Under the pieces are notes generated by a model that saw only the letters and a list, made by a program, of their open reading frames with translations, was not told the origin of the DNA and did no database searches. Source: Hirsutella rhossiliensis (taxonomy: Eukaryota > Ascomycota > Sordariomycetes > Hypocreales > Ophiocordycipitaceae). Taken from it: a stretch of 64,000 nucleotides of DNA. Made by a program: the position numbers and the translations under genes. Positions 10,942 to 23,146 of this stretch are shown piece by piece (position 1 is the first letter of the stretch; every line of letters begins with the position of its first letter). The stretch covers positions 434,001 through 498,000 of the forward strand of contig NW_025408671.1 of NCBI RefSeq assembly GCF_020360975.1, in the 5' to 3' direction.

Positions 10942-12629
10942 TCAGCCTGATTGCTGTTTCCCTTGCGTTACCCACTTGTCTCCTTCTGCCAGTCTTTCCA
11001 TGTTGTGTAGCTCCCTTGCACCTGCTCCTCCAGTGGCCTCGGCGTCCTCTTGGCGTAGCTCTTCCAAGAGTACGACGTTTGCTCGCCAAGTTGGCTTCGT
11101 CTCGAACAGGCGGTCAGCACACTCGAGGGGGATTGACTTGGTCTCCGGGACGCAGAAGAATACAAAGAAAAAGGAAACGGCCATGAGGGAGGCAAAGAGG
11201 AAGAAGACGCCGTAGCGCCAAGCAAGGAACATTTGCTCGGTGAAGCGGGTGACGATGAAGTTCCATAGCCAGTTGTTGGCCGCTGCGTTGGCCTGACCGA
11301 GCGAGCGCGTGTCCGGGTCGAACATCTCGGAGCTGATGACCCAAGGCGTGCCGTTCCAGGTCGGTACGTAGAATGCCGTCCACAGGTAAAGGAAGAAGAC
11401 GGCGGCGATGCCGGACGACGATAGCGGGGCGTTTGCCGGGGCGGGGCCGGCGTCCGAGATCTTGATGAGCGCGCCGATGCACCACATGCAGAGGGAGCCG
11501 CCGACGGCGCCGATCATCAGGAGCTTGCGCCGGCCGACGTGGTCGACCATGACGAGGAGCCAGACAATTGTCAAGACTGTCTTGACGACCCCAAAGATGC
11601 CTGTCGTCAGGAAACTGGCCGACGTGCCCCGGATCCCGACGTTGCGAAACACGGTGGGACTGTAGTAGTTTATGGCATTGATCCCCGAGCCTATGGATGC
11701 GGAGATGTAAAGAGAGGTTTCTCAGCTCGGGCTCAGGGTCGGTGCTTACCGTTCTGGAAGACGAAGAGGAGCACCCCGAGTAGGAAGCGCCACTGCGTCC
11801 TGCGCTTCTTGAGCGACAAAAAGGGCTTCCAGAAGCCTCTTTGATGACGATGCAGACCGGCGTCGATCTGGCCGATCTCGTGTACTACGTATGCGTCATC
11901 CCTGTCGAGGCCCCTGACCCAGCATAGGATCTCGGTGGCCTGCCGACGCCTGCCAATTGAGAAGAGCCAGCGTGGGGACTCGGGTATGAACAGGGCGCCG
12001 ATGAGAAGCAATCCGCCGGGGATGAGCTGGACGGCAAACGGAATCCGCCACTGCTTCCTGCCCGGGGAAATGGTTGCGTCAACGCCGTAGTTGATCCAGA
12101 AGCCGGCCAGGCCGCCCACCTGCCACCCAAGCTCGTAGATACCGACGAGGCGGCCGCGAACCGCGGGAGGTGCCAGCTCCGAGATGTAAATGGGCGTGAT
12201 GTTGGAGCAGCCGCCGACAGCGAAGCCGGCTAGCACGCGGCCACCGACAATCAACCCGGTGCCGCCGCGCTCTCGCGTTGCCCCGAGCATCATGCCGGCA
12301 CCGGCCAGGAAGACGGTGGCAAAGAGCAGCAGCGCCCGCCGGCGGCCGATAAAGTGGCCCAGCGCGTAGGCGACGAGACTGCCGAGCAGGGCGCCGGCTT
12401 GGTAGACGGAGACGATGGTCTGCTTGAGCAGAGCGAGGTCCTGCGGCGAGCGGTCGGCAAAGGCGAACTCGCGGGCGAAGGAGGGGAGGGCCATCGTGGT
12501 GCCGATAAAGGCCGAGTCGTAGCCGATCATGCACGAGGCAAAGGAAGCAGCGGTGGCGCAGAGATAGACGCGCCGGTTGTAGACGGCCTTTGGGGTTGGC
12601 CGGTCCTCGACGAGGGTGAGCAGAGCCAT
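10942..12629 (-). CDS. qa-y: Quinate permease (MFS sugar-transporter family)
   Basis: Two exons, 12629-11750 and 11690-10942 (59-bp GTAAGC...ATAG intron), give 542 residues, the length of Neurospora Qa-Y and Aspergillus QutD. It is a plasma-membrane proton symporter of the MFS sugar-porter family with 12 predicted helices. The N-terminal stretch EDRPTPKAVYNRRVY followed by SFASCMIGYDSAFIGTT is the part that points specifically to quinate permeases. Family motifs include GHFIGRRRALL, GRVLAGFAVGG, YISELAPPAVRGRLVG, PESPRWL, the intron-spanning GSGINAINYYSP and PETKSIPLE. The 5' side carries a purine-rich tract. It is convergent with the dehydrogenase gene, so the two are probably co-induced from separate promoters. 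No other qa/qut genes (dehydroquinase, dehydroshikimate dehydratase, activator, repressor) are in the window. Confidence 0.9.
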
Positions 12630-12760
12630 GGTGTGAGCCCCTTATACGCGAGGCTGTTATTCACTCAGCGTGTAGAGAGAGCTTGCCCCTGGCTGCTATT
12701 ATTCCGACTCGCGACTTGGGTGGAGTGAGCAAGAGATAGAGTGGAGATATATATAGAGAG

Positions 12761-12815
12761 AGAAGGATAGAAGGAGAGAGAAGGAGAGAGAAGGAGAGAG
12801 AAAGAGGGAGAGAGG
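12761..12815. repeat. GA-rich microsatellite with AAGGAGAGAG decamers
   Basis: Three perfect tandem copies of a decamer (12771-12800) lie in a longer GA-rich tract, 130-190 bp upstream of the quinate permease start. On the sense strand of that gene this is a CT-rich tract, a common composition of fungal promoters and 5' leaders. Confidence 0.85.
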
Positions 12816-15206
12816 TTTGCGGGGTGACGCCAAGGTCGTGGAGAAGCGACGCAAGGGGAGCGAATGATATGGATTTGGTCGCCATCACACGTTCACGTTG
12901 GGAAGCACGCAGCAGTAAGAAGGTCTTCCTACGGACGCAACACCATGGACTCGTAGCAGAATTGGATGGAGTCGATTTTTATGCTATTTTGATATAGCCC
13001 TGTCGAGGCAATGACGTGAGCAACGACACCCATCCATTGTTCTCGGGATATGATGCGGACAGCTTAGGAATAGAGAACCGGAGCAGACAGTGGCAGCTGT
13101 TGTATCTCAAAGTCAATTGATGTCTGCTCATTCCTCTGCCCGAATAGACATGAGTTTAAACACAGGATGGAGTGTCAGATCCTCTTAGGACCCGGACGAC
13201 TCCAGGGTCAAAGGTTGAAGGACAAACTGAGCACTCCCATTGAATCGAATGGGGGCATGCAGTGTAACCAGCCATCCTTTTGGCCAGGCTTGTTACTCGA
13301 CATGTTGACACAATCGTTGCAGTTTGAACAAATCTACTTGAAGATCTGATAAAATCCCTTGGGATCGAGACGACGATCCCGGTCCGTGCTGTGGCTGAGT
13401 GACTGCTACGATTTCTTTCGATCGCGTCTATCCCTTCCTCCTCCATTCGCTATCCCATACCGACCGCCGACACGTAAACCACTGCATATAGTAACTCCAT
13501 TCTATATTTGCTATAAAGTTCGTCCTTGCATGTTGTATATTGGTAATATTTTGCTTTGTAATGTTGAAGGCATTCTTTAGCGCTTAAGAGCAAAGCTATG
13601 TTCTAATCTAAAACCAAATCTATAGGAATTGCTAGCTTTTGCTGCTTCCATAGAACAGCCTGCTTACTCTAATAATGAGCCTATAAATAAAAGGAGGCAT
13701 GCCGCCTAAGCAGCAAGTGTTATTCTCCTTAAGGTGTGACGCATTAGGCAGGCTATCACTTGCTCTAAGAACTACTCCTGTTAAAATCTATAAGTTGATA
13801 AGTCCGCTGAATATCTTTTCGGCTCCATTCATGCAAGGGAGTAAATTTGCAGCAGCAACCTTAGTTAAAGCTATACGGTTCGCTCACCTCACTTACCAAA
13901 GCTAATAAGAACTAGAATATAGTCGAAATACCAACGTCCTGCTTAGACAGGCAATATCAGTATTACTAACGAAGGAAGCAATCTAAATAACTTATTAAAT
14001 ATCTACATTCTAACTAATCATACCCCTACGTCTTTTACGTTTCTAGATGAAAGAGGATTTACGTTCTAAACCTGAAATATATTATGTTTACTGCATTCGA
14101 CATGTTTATAGAGTGTTATGCTTGTTAAGGGGGACTTAGTGGCTCTGCAGCCTACTTTAATGCCCTTATAAATCCTCTACCATTATGCCTAAGTTCTCCC
14201 TTTCTCTTGCATATCTGTCGGATGGAGCATTGTCCAGATTGCTGCTATGGTCGTTCGATCACTTGCAGCGCTGTGATCCAGACGGCATGCATCTTAGCGC
14301 ATGTTTTATATCAGTTCTGCTCTCCCTTAATCTCAGGGTAAGATGCCAATTGGAAAATCTGTTGCCTAGGCATGTTACTATTCTATCAGTTGAAAACAGG
14401 GCCACTGCACACTGGTCATCCGTACGCGTACCAAAATTGTCACGACACCCCACGCCAGTACGTAGATTCTATAGATATTTAAGTCTTTTACCTTTATTGT
14501 AGTGACTCTGTATAGCTCTTATATATATAGTGTATTTCCATTTAATAGGCGGAGGTAGTGTAGAAGAATAATTTGGGACGGGGGTTAAGGTCTGTAAAAG
14601 GTTTTACGCCTTCGATTCGGGTGATCATTTCAGCCTAATAAAGAACTCAAGGATTAAGCAATACTATGTAGGGCTAGTCGAGACAGGAGATTACTGTCAT
14701 TGCAGAGGCCATGTCTCATTTAAAAGCTGTTTGATTTGCAGCAGCTTAGTATTATCTGACCGTATTATTACTACAGTAAGACAGTTATAAAGATATAGGA
14801 AGGTATAGGAAGATTGGTTTAAGTATAGTGCATAGAGGAGGTTCCCAATGAGGAGGTTGATAATTTATAAGGAGGAAAGAAATGAAAATACAGGCGCAGC
14901 CCTTATAGGCGTAAAAGCCGCTTATATACCCATGCAGAACAACCATTCCGCATTAAATACAGGGTGTTGACATTTTAACAGGAGGAGAACTTCTAACTAC
15001 TATTTTAAAAAGAATATAGCTAAGATATTAACTCTTACCTTTTACTTTTTGGCCCTTACAAGATTCTTAGAAACATTTATCTACTAATTGAAATATTATT
15101 CCCTAGATAGCTATGGAAGTAAAATTAGCTGTAGAGACTGATTCTCACTGCTATAGAGGCTATAGACTGTGCTATATGAAACACCCTATTTAACGTCTGT
15201 CTTTTT
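12816..15206. other. Gene-less stretch with AT-rich island (about 13.5-15.2 kb)
   Basis: No credible gene is present. From about 13,480 the sequence becomes strongly AT-rich and full of TA dinucleotides and stop codons in all frames, unlike both flanks. This is the usual look of an old repeat mutated by repeat-induced point mutation (C to T). I could not recognise the ancestral element or any terminal repeats. The first part (12,816-13,480) is normal-composition intergenic DNA. Confidence 0.6.
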
Positions 15207-16922
15207 TTAGGCAGCAAGATCCGTCATAGAATCGCCCTCGGCTTTGTGTTGCCGAATTGCGTAAACATACCAAGCCCCGAGTGTCAAAACAGTAAGAACC
15301 ATAGACACTACGACATATATCCATATGTATGGCGATATTGTTGCAACGCTTCCCTGGGCAGCTTTCCAGTCAAAGAACCCAGTCGAAAACAATGTCTAGA
15401 CAAAGGGCAAGTTTAGCATGTAAGATAAACCCTCAAAGGGCGGCTTTAGGGTAAACGTACCGCCAGAAAGGTGGCCGGCAAAAAAAGCATTGTCAGGACG
15501 GCAATTGACTTCATGAGTTTCCCGTCCTTGCGCGTGAGAGAGGCTACTGCCAAGTTGGATTTCGAGATTTGCTGGTTGATTACAGCATCTTGTCGACCAA
15601 TGTTGTTCCACTCCTGCAGCGGGTTAAATCTTTATGCCAACAATCCATGCGTTTTGCAGGATTGCTTACCAGCTGTGTTGCGAGATTCATTCCGTCCATG
15701 ACTGTCGTACAACGTAGAATGTACTCATCGTACTCGTCCACGAGCTCACGGAGCCTCATTTTTATCCTACCGCCCGAGTCCTTGAGACACAGCTTCTGAC
15801 GCTCCACATCACATGTTGTGCCTGCAGTCTGAGCGTTTGTGCCTCCCTCTGGCTGAAAAAGGGCTACCGCAAGCTCATCCAGATGCTCAATCATCTTCTC
15901 CATTTGCCTCTTGAATGCATTCAAGCCGTCCCTCAAGTGGCCTGTCTCGGTCCAAAGAAAGATTACATCTCCTATAGGACGTAGATGCTGTGGGGATGCC
16001 GGGGCAGAGAAGCCGTCTCTTGATTGCTCATGACAAGTATCGTCGGTGCCGACACCAGTGTTGTAGACTCTCTCAGCAAGACTAGTGGTGATTTCCCTGA
16101 CCAAAGCGATCTGCCGATTACGCTCCATCTCAGCGAATATGGTTGGCAGGACCATAGGGTGAAACACCGGATCATCAGCATTACAGAGTCGAGCGATCAC
16201 TTCCTCAGTCTGCTCTTTGTCACAGCCGAACATAACCGCGTATGTGGCCAGGCTTTCTGGGAAGAACGTGGCCGAAAGAGCCAGATCTCCAGACCATGAT
16301 GCAGTAGATCTGCAGTTGTAAACTGCATCCCTCCCTTCTAGCTTCAGCTACTCTTGGAGCAAATCCCGGTGAATTAGTCACCTACCATAAGATTGGATGG
16401 GCGGATTACCCCACGAGAACAGTCGCCCGGAGAAGATGCAGTTCGTGGATCGGTTTATGACTCGTGCAATTGAACCATGAACGTAGAAGCGATCGACAAG
16501 ACGGCTGAATGTGGACTCCGAGAACGGCATAAGAGACAGGTTGGCTGGATCTGGCAAATTGTTCGTGGCACCGATACACAGTCTACCCAACTACTTAGTT
16601 ACCAAACTTGTTCGTTCGACGCCAATAGACAAACAATAAATTGATGCTGTTGAGGGACTCGTGCGCCGGGGCTATATTTTTCTAGCAGGAGCGCAGACTT
16701 AGCAACATTGAATCCGATTGACAGGAGGCTGGCATGTGCACCTCATCAAACCACTCTTGCCACTGCTTGTCTGTATTCAGGGTTCGCCTCCCTGGTTTAG
16801 GAGAATCCTACGCCAACGTTCAGACTCGACATCGTTCGCGGGAGACAATATTGCCTTACACCGTTTGGATCGGTTATCGTGAACACCTCACTCTGGCCAG
16901 GCTTAAAGGTGAAAATACTCAT
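15207..16922 (-). CDS. CorA-like fungal membrane protein
   Basis: The C-terminal exons are clear: 16322-15670, 15613-15461 and 15395-15207, preceded by an exon ending at 16386 (starting near 16593). The phases agree throughout (for example SY-VYNCRSTASWSGDLALSATFF). Recognisable family blocks are FYVHGSIARVINRST, PVFHPMVLPTIFAEMERNR, RLRELVDEYDEYILRCTTVMDGM and EWNNIGRQDA. Two C-terminal membrane segments follow (SIAVLTMLFLPATFLA and SPYIWIYVVVSMVLTVLTLGAW). This layout matches a large fungal family distantly related to CorA magnesium channels but without the GMN loop, so transport activity is uncertain. The N-terminal exons, from the candidate ATG at 16922, are not resolved. The gene borders the AT-rich island. 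Confidence 0.7.
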
Positions 16923-18171
16923 GTTCTCCTCACATATTGAAGGATCCTGCCGTAACCACTGCATGTCGCAGTGTATTGGTATGTCGCAAGGTCTAACCGT
17001 GGTGACGTGGTGAGAAGTCCGGGGGAAATACGTGTCTTACGAAAACACGACAAGTTGCAGCCTGATGTAGCGAGCGGCGCTATAAAAGCACCGGGCTACT
17101 GTAACTCTTGACCAGAAAGGTTTACTGTGTGCGACTTCGGAATTGGGCAATTGGGTGTCAGCGGGCGAGGCGGACGACCGACGACACGTCAGCAGGCAGT
17201 GTTGAGGTGCATTTAGGCAGGGCCACTGCCACTACCTTTTAACGAATCAAGGCGGAGCCGCAATGTGTATTTATCTGCTGATGGATGCCATCTGGGCCGG
17301 CTGCGTTGGACGTTGGACACCCCCAGCCGTCCAGTTTTGCCGATAAGTCAACAGGCACGGTTTCCGACACCGAAAGAGGGACGCAATGGGCAACAATCTT
17401 GCTTATTCGCAGCTTCTGCCGATCACGTATAGCTCGAGGACACTACTTGAAAAATACCTGGGCGAAATCTTGGAGACACAAGAATTCGTCATCGAGGGGG
17501 TGGGTTGATCGCTATGACGTCGTCGGGTGTACGAATCACTAACGGCAGTCCTCTGCAATGCAGTTTCGCAGCGATCACTGGATTGTGCAGGTCCCGAGGA
17601 AACTTAGTCCGGTTTGTTGTTCCAAGTTCACAGCAACTTCTTGCTCCCCGGCGCTGATTACATTCCCTGCAGGAGGAGATTGCAACCCTGAAGGCAAAAA
17701 TGGTGCTTCACTACTCGAGAACAAAGTGAGGTGGGGGTTATTTATGGTTGACGGTTCACTTCTCTCGGGTCAATATGAATCAAGCACCTATATTCGTTGT
17801 TCACATTGTAACTAGTTGAATAAAATTTGTGGCGGGAGAGGATTAGTTCGACAGCTTGATCCTCGCTCAGCTCGACGTTTGATGGCTCATCTATAGTCTT
17901 TACCAACCCTACCTATAAAAGTAGGATCAGCAGAGCGCTTGTTTCTACAATAACAAGGGGGGGGATACGGTCCTGGTTTGTAGCCTAGGCCGGCGAGGCA
18001 GGCCTCGCGGGTATGTTGGAGCTCTTGGCGACGCCTTCTAATGATCCCATTTACTGTCGAAGTTGATGACTTTGCTTGATATTTTTTGTGATCCTCAGAG
18101 GTGTCAGAGCCCAGGTTGGTTCCCGATTCTGAGTATCAATCGTTATAAACATCCAACGAACTGGAATGATG
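16923..18171. other. Intergenic, nothing recognised
   Basis: Short plus-strand frames at 17285-17542 and 17558-17815 look weakly protein-like but have no start context, family motif or splice model. I see no RNA gene or clear repeat. Confidence 0.4.
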
Positions 18172-20128
18172 TCATATGGAGCGATGCTGCTTCGACTCCC
18201 TTCCCTCGTCACTGCCAGCCTTTCGCTTCTGGGAGGCGTTGTTTAAGCCTGTATCAGTGACTGTTTGACCCCTGTTCTCACTCCTCACGACGTGAAATGG
18301 TTGTTGCTGGGGTATGCAATATCTTTCGTCCTTGATACACCTCTCGTATCTTGGTTTGAGGAAGTCGCTAACATCGATACAAGAGGCTCGGTGTTGATAG
18401 TCGACCTCTAACATGTCTTTCTCGATGAAGGTCAGAAAATCGTGTAGAAAATTATCGGGACCTGTAATATCGCGGAGACGACTGATCCACTATCCAAAAG
18501 AAGGGTTAGTCCTCGGACTTCAAAATATTAAATGACACTTGACAAGCACAAGAGGGAAATGACTACCAATCGTCTTACTTTGACAACTGACGGTTTCAAG
18601 ATGGCGTCCTCGACTCTCCCATCTAGTTCACTGCGCTTGAAAAAGCTGTCTTCCCGCCACGGGGGCAGCTCTCTATTGGCGTCTTCGAATCGCCACGAGT
18701 TATATTCCTTCACGCCTTCCGGCCCAAGAATCAACCATGATAAGAGTTCGGAAAAGACACAGCCGAGGCTCCATACGTCATATTTTCGGGAGAGGTAACG
18801 GTCTTTGCTGCCATGCTCTGGTGCGCGGTAAGACGGCGAACAGGGTCCTGTCGGTGGCTGGTTAGACCTTGACTTCACTGTATGAAATCCGGTCAATCCC
18901 ATGTCGGAGATCTTGAGTACGCCAGCACCATACTCATTGAACTCTTCTGTGAAATGCAGGATGTTGCCAGGCTTAATGTCCCCGTGGATGCCATAGCGAC
19001 TATCGTTTGTGTCAACCAAGTTGCGTAGATAAGCTGACTTCGCCATTGAGTTCCTATTGTGAACGAAGCCCAAGCCCTCATCGGTTGCCAGTTTGTAGCA
19101 CTGTTGCGCAATCCAGAGCACCGCGCTTCTTGTCTGTGCCGACGGATCCATAGTCCTATGGTTTGGGCACCAGGTAAATGAATTGCGGGATTTGTTCCAG
19201 AGGGATGACAAGGAACCGCCCGTAGCCCATGGAAACAGGAATGAGTATTTCTCCCCGTGCTTCAAAGCCGCGTATAGCTCGACCAAATGGCTTTTTGATG
19301 CGCATAGATTCAGGTTTTTCAGCTCTGTATCGAAGTCGTCCTGCTTTGCTGAGTGTAGAGTTTTGAGAGCGAACTGATCACATGGCTCCTGGCATTGACC
19401 AGTCAGCATGATGCAAGTCAAGCGTCTGATCGAATCTTGTGACGCACTTTCGGTGCAGCCCCGAGCAGGAATGAGGAAGGGTGGTGGAAACGCACAAAGC
19501 CGTGATGATCTGGATGGATTTTGACGGAATACACCACAGAATAGCCGCCCTCCTTGCCAGCCATATCCTTGGTCTTTTCAGTCCACGGCATGATCACCCC
19601 GGATTCCAAAACTTGTGTAGTTACTGACCCAGTAGGTTCTTTGGTGAAGATGGGAGCAAGAAGTCGCCATTCTTTGTCATAAAACTCGCTTGTAGAAGTC
19701 GGACTCCATCCTTGACAGCAACGTACACTTTGCAGGTCGCGTCCGAGGAGCGTCTTGCCACCATCCTGCGTACTAGGCAGGAAGGGAAGATCTTTGTCCA
19801 TGATCCCATATTTCAAGAAGCACTTCACCTTGCTCACTTCGTCAATGAGAACCAGAACCGCGAACAGCCTGATCTTGGAGTCGCCAAAGCCCGGCGCACC
19901 ACATTGGCCATCGCAGACGTACCGGGTGCAGGCGTTTACATCCTTTTCGCTCCAGTCTGGGCAGGACCGACGAATTTCCTTCTCTACGGAGTCTTCCTGG
20001 CAAATTTCTTTCAAGGCGCCGATAGGCATGAAGGGTTCTTTTGGCTTGGCCTTGATTCGCACCCAGGCACTGTTCAGTCTGTCTTTCATTTTTTCCCTGT
20101 TCTGGCTTCTCGTCGTCATGCGGTTCAT
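18172..20128 (-). CDS. Fungal-specific protein kinase-like protein
   Basis: Three exons, 20128-19448, 19388-18579 and 18489-18172, with GTGCGT/CCAG and GTAAGA/ATAG introns and a CTGAC branch site, give 602 residues. The first 190 residues form a conserved fungal N-terminal region (RRSCPDWSEKDVNACTRYVCDG). The kinase fold follows: a Gly-rich GGYSVVYSVKI loop, the candidate VAIK lysine in DQFALKTLHS (about 236), the catalytic loop HGDIKPGN (Asp about 364), DMG in place of DFG (about 389), YRAPE (about 418) and DVWSLGCVFSELL. The C-terminal tail is basic (KRKAGSDEGRESKQHRSI). The ATG at 20128 follows an upstream stop in frame. Such kinases are lineage-expanded in filamentous fungi and often sit near NLR-type genes. 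The substrate is unknown. Confidence 0.8.
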
Positions 20129-21316
20129 TGTCAAGATCAGTCGAAGACAACGTTCTCGGTGGTTAGGTATACGCCCTTTGCACCGTCAAAGATGGCTCGG
20201 TAGCGGTTGGCCCATAGCCTGTGCTAGCACGTTCAACGCAAGGTCGTAAACTTGAACTTGAAGACAAAATGTCGGTTCGCGCAGGCCCCTGATTCGCTAA
20301 AAACGAGGAATTTGTTAGGAGGCTCCCGGGCTGCCATCCATGGCTGTGGCTTCTCGGCCCGTGCGATATGAGATGGGTGGGAGACAGGATTTGAGTATGA
20401 GACGTTGTATGCCTAAATAGGCTTCTCAAGACAAAGCCGGAGTATTATCCTCATGTTGGTTGGCCACGGCACGGATATATGCAGAGTAGGATCCTGGTAA
20501 GGCGTCTGGCGTTATACATTTCGGGTACGTGCGAAGATGAAGCCTGAGACAGATTCGAGACATGGCGTTGGTCTGGCTCGAAGCTATCTGGAAGCCTGCA
20601 GCTGTACTCCGACCGAAGAAGCGGCGGAAACTAGAAGGGAGGGTCATGCGGGGTAAGAAAGACAGGGCTGGTCCGGTAGTAGGCAAGGGTGAAGTAGGGG
20701 AGCGGCGGTGTTCCATTTTCACCCTGCATGGGCCGCGAAGAAGAGGGTGTAGAGAGAGTCACACATGTATCACCCCAAGGTCCCGATGGCATGCATCAAG
20801 CGGGAGACGTACTCGGCCGCATTGTCTGTACATATCCGTACCTCGTACTTCGAACATCATCAGCCTTCGGCAAGCCACGGGGCCTGGACCGGTCTGGATG
20901 GTATTACCAACGGAGAGAAATGGACGTAGGCACTGTGCGGAGTTCGTACTGTACTTGGTTCTTGTATAGTTCTCTAGTTGCTACGCTTCTAGTTCTATTG
21001 ACAATACATAACGCATGCATTATAAGCCTCTGTACTTGATATATTCAAGTTTCGTTCATTTCGAATGTCGGTCTTGCGGACACGTACAGCACCTGTCCAA
21101 TTACCATACCGTGCGAGCTGGTACCTGTGCTGTACTCGAGGGGCGATTTCAAATGATGGTCAGACCACTCCCGCGTTACGTCTTCCCCCTTAGCCGACCC
21201 TCGGCGGCTGGCCAAAACCTGTAAATATTCGACGTCTGCTCACTCTACACTGTCAACCCGTTCCCCTCACACATTTGACCGCCCTCCCGGTAACATATTG
21301 ATGAGAAGAAATCTCC
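20129..21316. other. Intergenic, nothing recognised
   Basis: Several overlapping small frames on both strands lack family features. The right end is the likely promoter of the small plus-strand gene at 21317. Confidence 0.4.
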
Positions 21317-21793
21317 ATGCCTTCCAAGTACGATTCTTCAATCAAAAGGTCGAGCCCGCGACGGACTAGAAGTTCAGTCTTGACCATGAATGGGTACAAT
21401 GGCAGGAACAAGGCTTCAGCTAGTCAAACTTTGACCAAGCACAGCTTTGGTTCCACGACGACTTACTCGCCACGGGACATAAGTCCTGCCAAACGAGTTC
21501 CTACCATAATTCCAGGGCAATACGTGGATCCCTTTAAGCTCGATGATCTTCTCAGAAAGAGATTTGGTAGCGAGTACACTGTCGAGGTAAGTCAGGCCGA
21601 CGATGCCAGCAGCTTCTCGTCCATCTTGTCGACTAACTTGGGCCAGATGCGTTACGATTCCTACACGGTAATGGCATCGAGCACACTGTCAGACGAGGAT
21701 AAATGTCTATGCTATTGGGATACGAGACGCGGCGGACCGGTTTCGGTGGAGGATTCGACGCCATGGCAGGCACTCAGAAGGAATATTCTTTAA
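21317..21793 (+). CDS. Small protein of unknown function
   Basis: The frame is open over 158 codons. However, it contains a textbook 60-bp intron (21587-21646) with a GTAAGT donor, a CTAAC branch site and a CCAG acceptor, and removing it keeps the frame. The spliced product of 138 residues is basic and Ser/Arg-rich at its N-terminus (KRSSPRRTRSS) and then has VDPFKLDDLLRKRFGSEYTVEMRYDSYTVMASS, which looks like an alpha-beta segment. There is no signal peptide or membrane segment. I do not recognise the family. The intron signals are the main reason to call it a gene. It could be a remnant. Confidence 0.55.
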   Translation: MPSKYDSSIKRSSPRRTRSSVLTMNGYNGRNKASASQTLTKHSFGSTTTYSPRDISPAKRVPTIIPGQYVDPFKLDDLLRKRFGSEYTVEVSQADDASSFSSILSTNLGQMRYDSYTVMASSTLSDEDKCLCYWDTRRGGPVSVEDSTPWQALRRNIL

Positions 21794-22893
21794 CAGGGGA
21801 GTGATAACCGTTGGTATGGCTCTGGACATTTTGTGTTTCCCCCCCTTGGAACTGATGTCTGGCATCATCATGTTCCTTGACCTGATCCGTCTTGAACGTT
21901 ACTTCCAGGGCGATAGCTTACTACCCCGTCATCCAGTAGCGGGGAGTTCAATCATTCAGCATAGGACGCCATCTCAAGGTGTGTAACTATCCGTGTCGGA
22001 GCCCTTATCTGGGCCCGGATGCCTGCAGTTGATTATTTCCATTTTATATCGTAAATGTCCAGCAGCCGGGCGAAGTGACCCCTCCAGATTGACCAAAGCC
22101 CCCGCCCGGTTACATTGCATATGCACACTGCATCGACTTCTGACCCGCCGCGCCTGACTCATGCAAACGTGATGTCGATAACCCCATGATGGGCAGGCGG
22201 GAACCAGCAGCAGGTACTAAAGGGCATGAGCCCGTGGCAGACACGACAGGGACGACTTCTCAGGGAGGACGTTAGCTGGCGACGCCCTTCAAGCACGTTG
22301 CGCATCTCTGATGAAGCCTCTTCCTCCACGCGAGGTACCAAACGCGCTGTACGTAGGTATATCACGGCAAATCTGCAGCGCGAGCTCGTAGCTGGCTGTG
22401 TCCTAAACCGACCAGGGAAATGTTGACGACGACTCCTTGCATGACACAAATAACGCTAGTCGAAGGGCTGACAATGAGCATGTCACCCGAAATGTCGTGG
22501 CGCCAGGCGCCCTCGGATTCAAGAAACGGTGTCCTATCATTGATGATCATGGATGCATGCAGGAAGAGGCTCAGGTGGAATGCCACGTCACATGGATACG
22601 CCCGTCACATGCATGTATGAATAGCTTGCCTGTATTCGTTTGTACACGGGAATGGCGAAGGGTCAAACACTCCATGGCCGACCATTGGTTAGATGTCCCG
22701 AGTGATCTTCGTCACACCCACCTTGCCTCCTCCCCGCACATTTGCGCCTTGACTGTGACCAACAAACTAACAAACAGACCGCTCTGCCAAACGGGGAGAT
22801 CAAAGGTGGGGAAAGGGTAGCTGGTCCAGGGGCAGCGCCGATACCGCAAAATTTAGGGGTGCGCACATTCTACAATATTGTGCCCTAGCTAGG

Positions 22894-23146
22894 AACCGCC
22901 CTGCCTAGAGGGCAAACCAGAAGTAGGGAAGCTGTGGCGAGTACTTAAAGGGGCAAGGTTAGCGAGGCAGCAAGGTAGAAAATACTGCATCCACGAGAGT
23001 AAGCCCTTATTTCCAGGCAAGATGAAATAAAAAAAATAGCATACTGCATCTTTTGGCCTATAGTATTAAAAGTTGGCTCTGACTACGGGAGTAAACCGCT
23101 CTGCCTAGAGAGCAAACGTAAGTGGAGAAACTGTGCCGTGTACTTC
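22894..23146. repeat. Imperfect direct repeat, two 53-bp units 200 bp apart
   Basis: The units at 22894-22946 and 23094-23146 share a core around CTGCCTAGAG followed by GCAAAC and end in GTACTT. About 80 percent of positions agree by eye. The spacing suggests a 200-bp tandem unit whose remainder has diverged. Confidence 0.65.
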
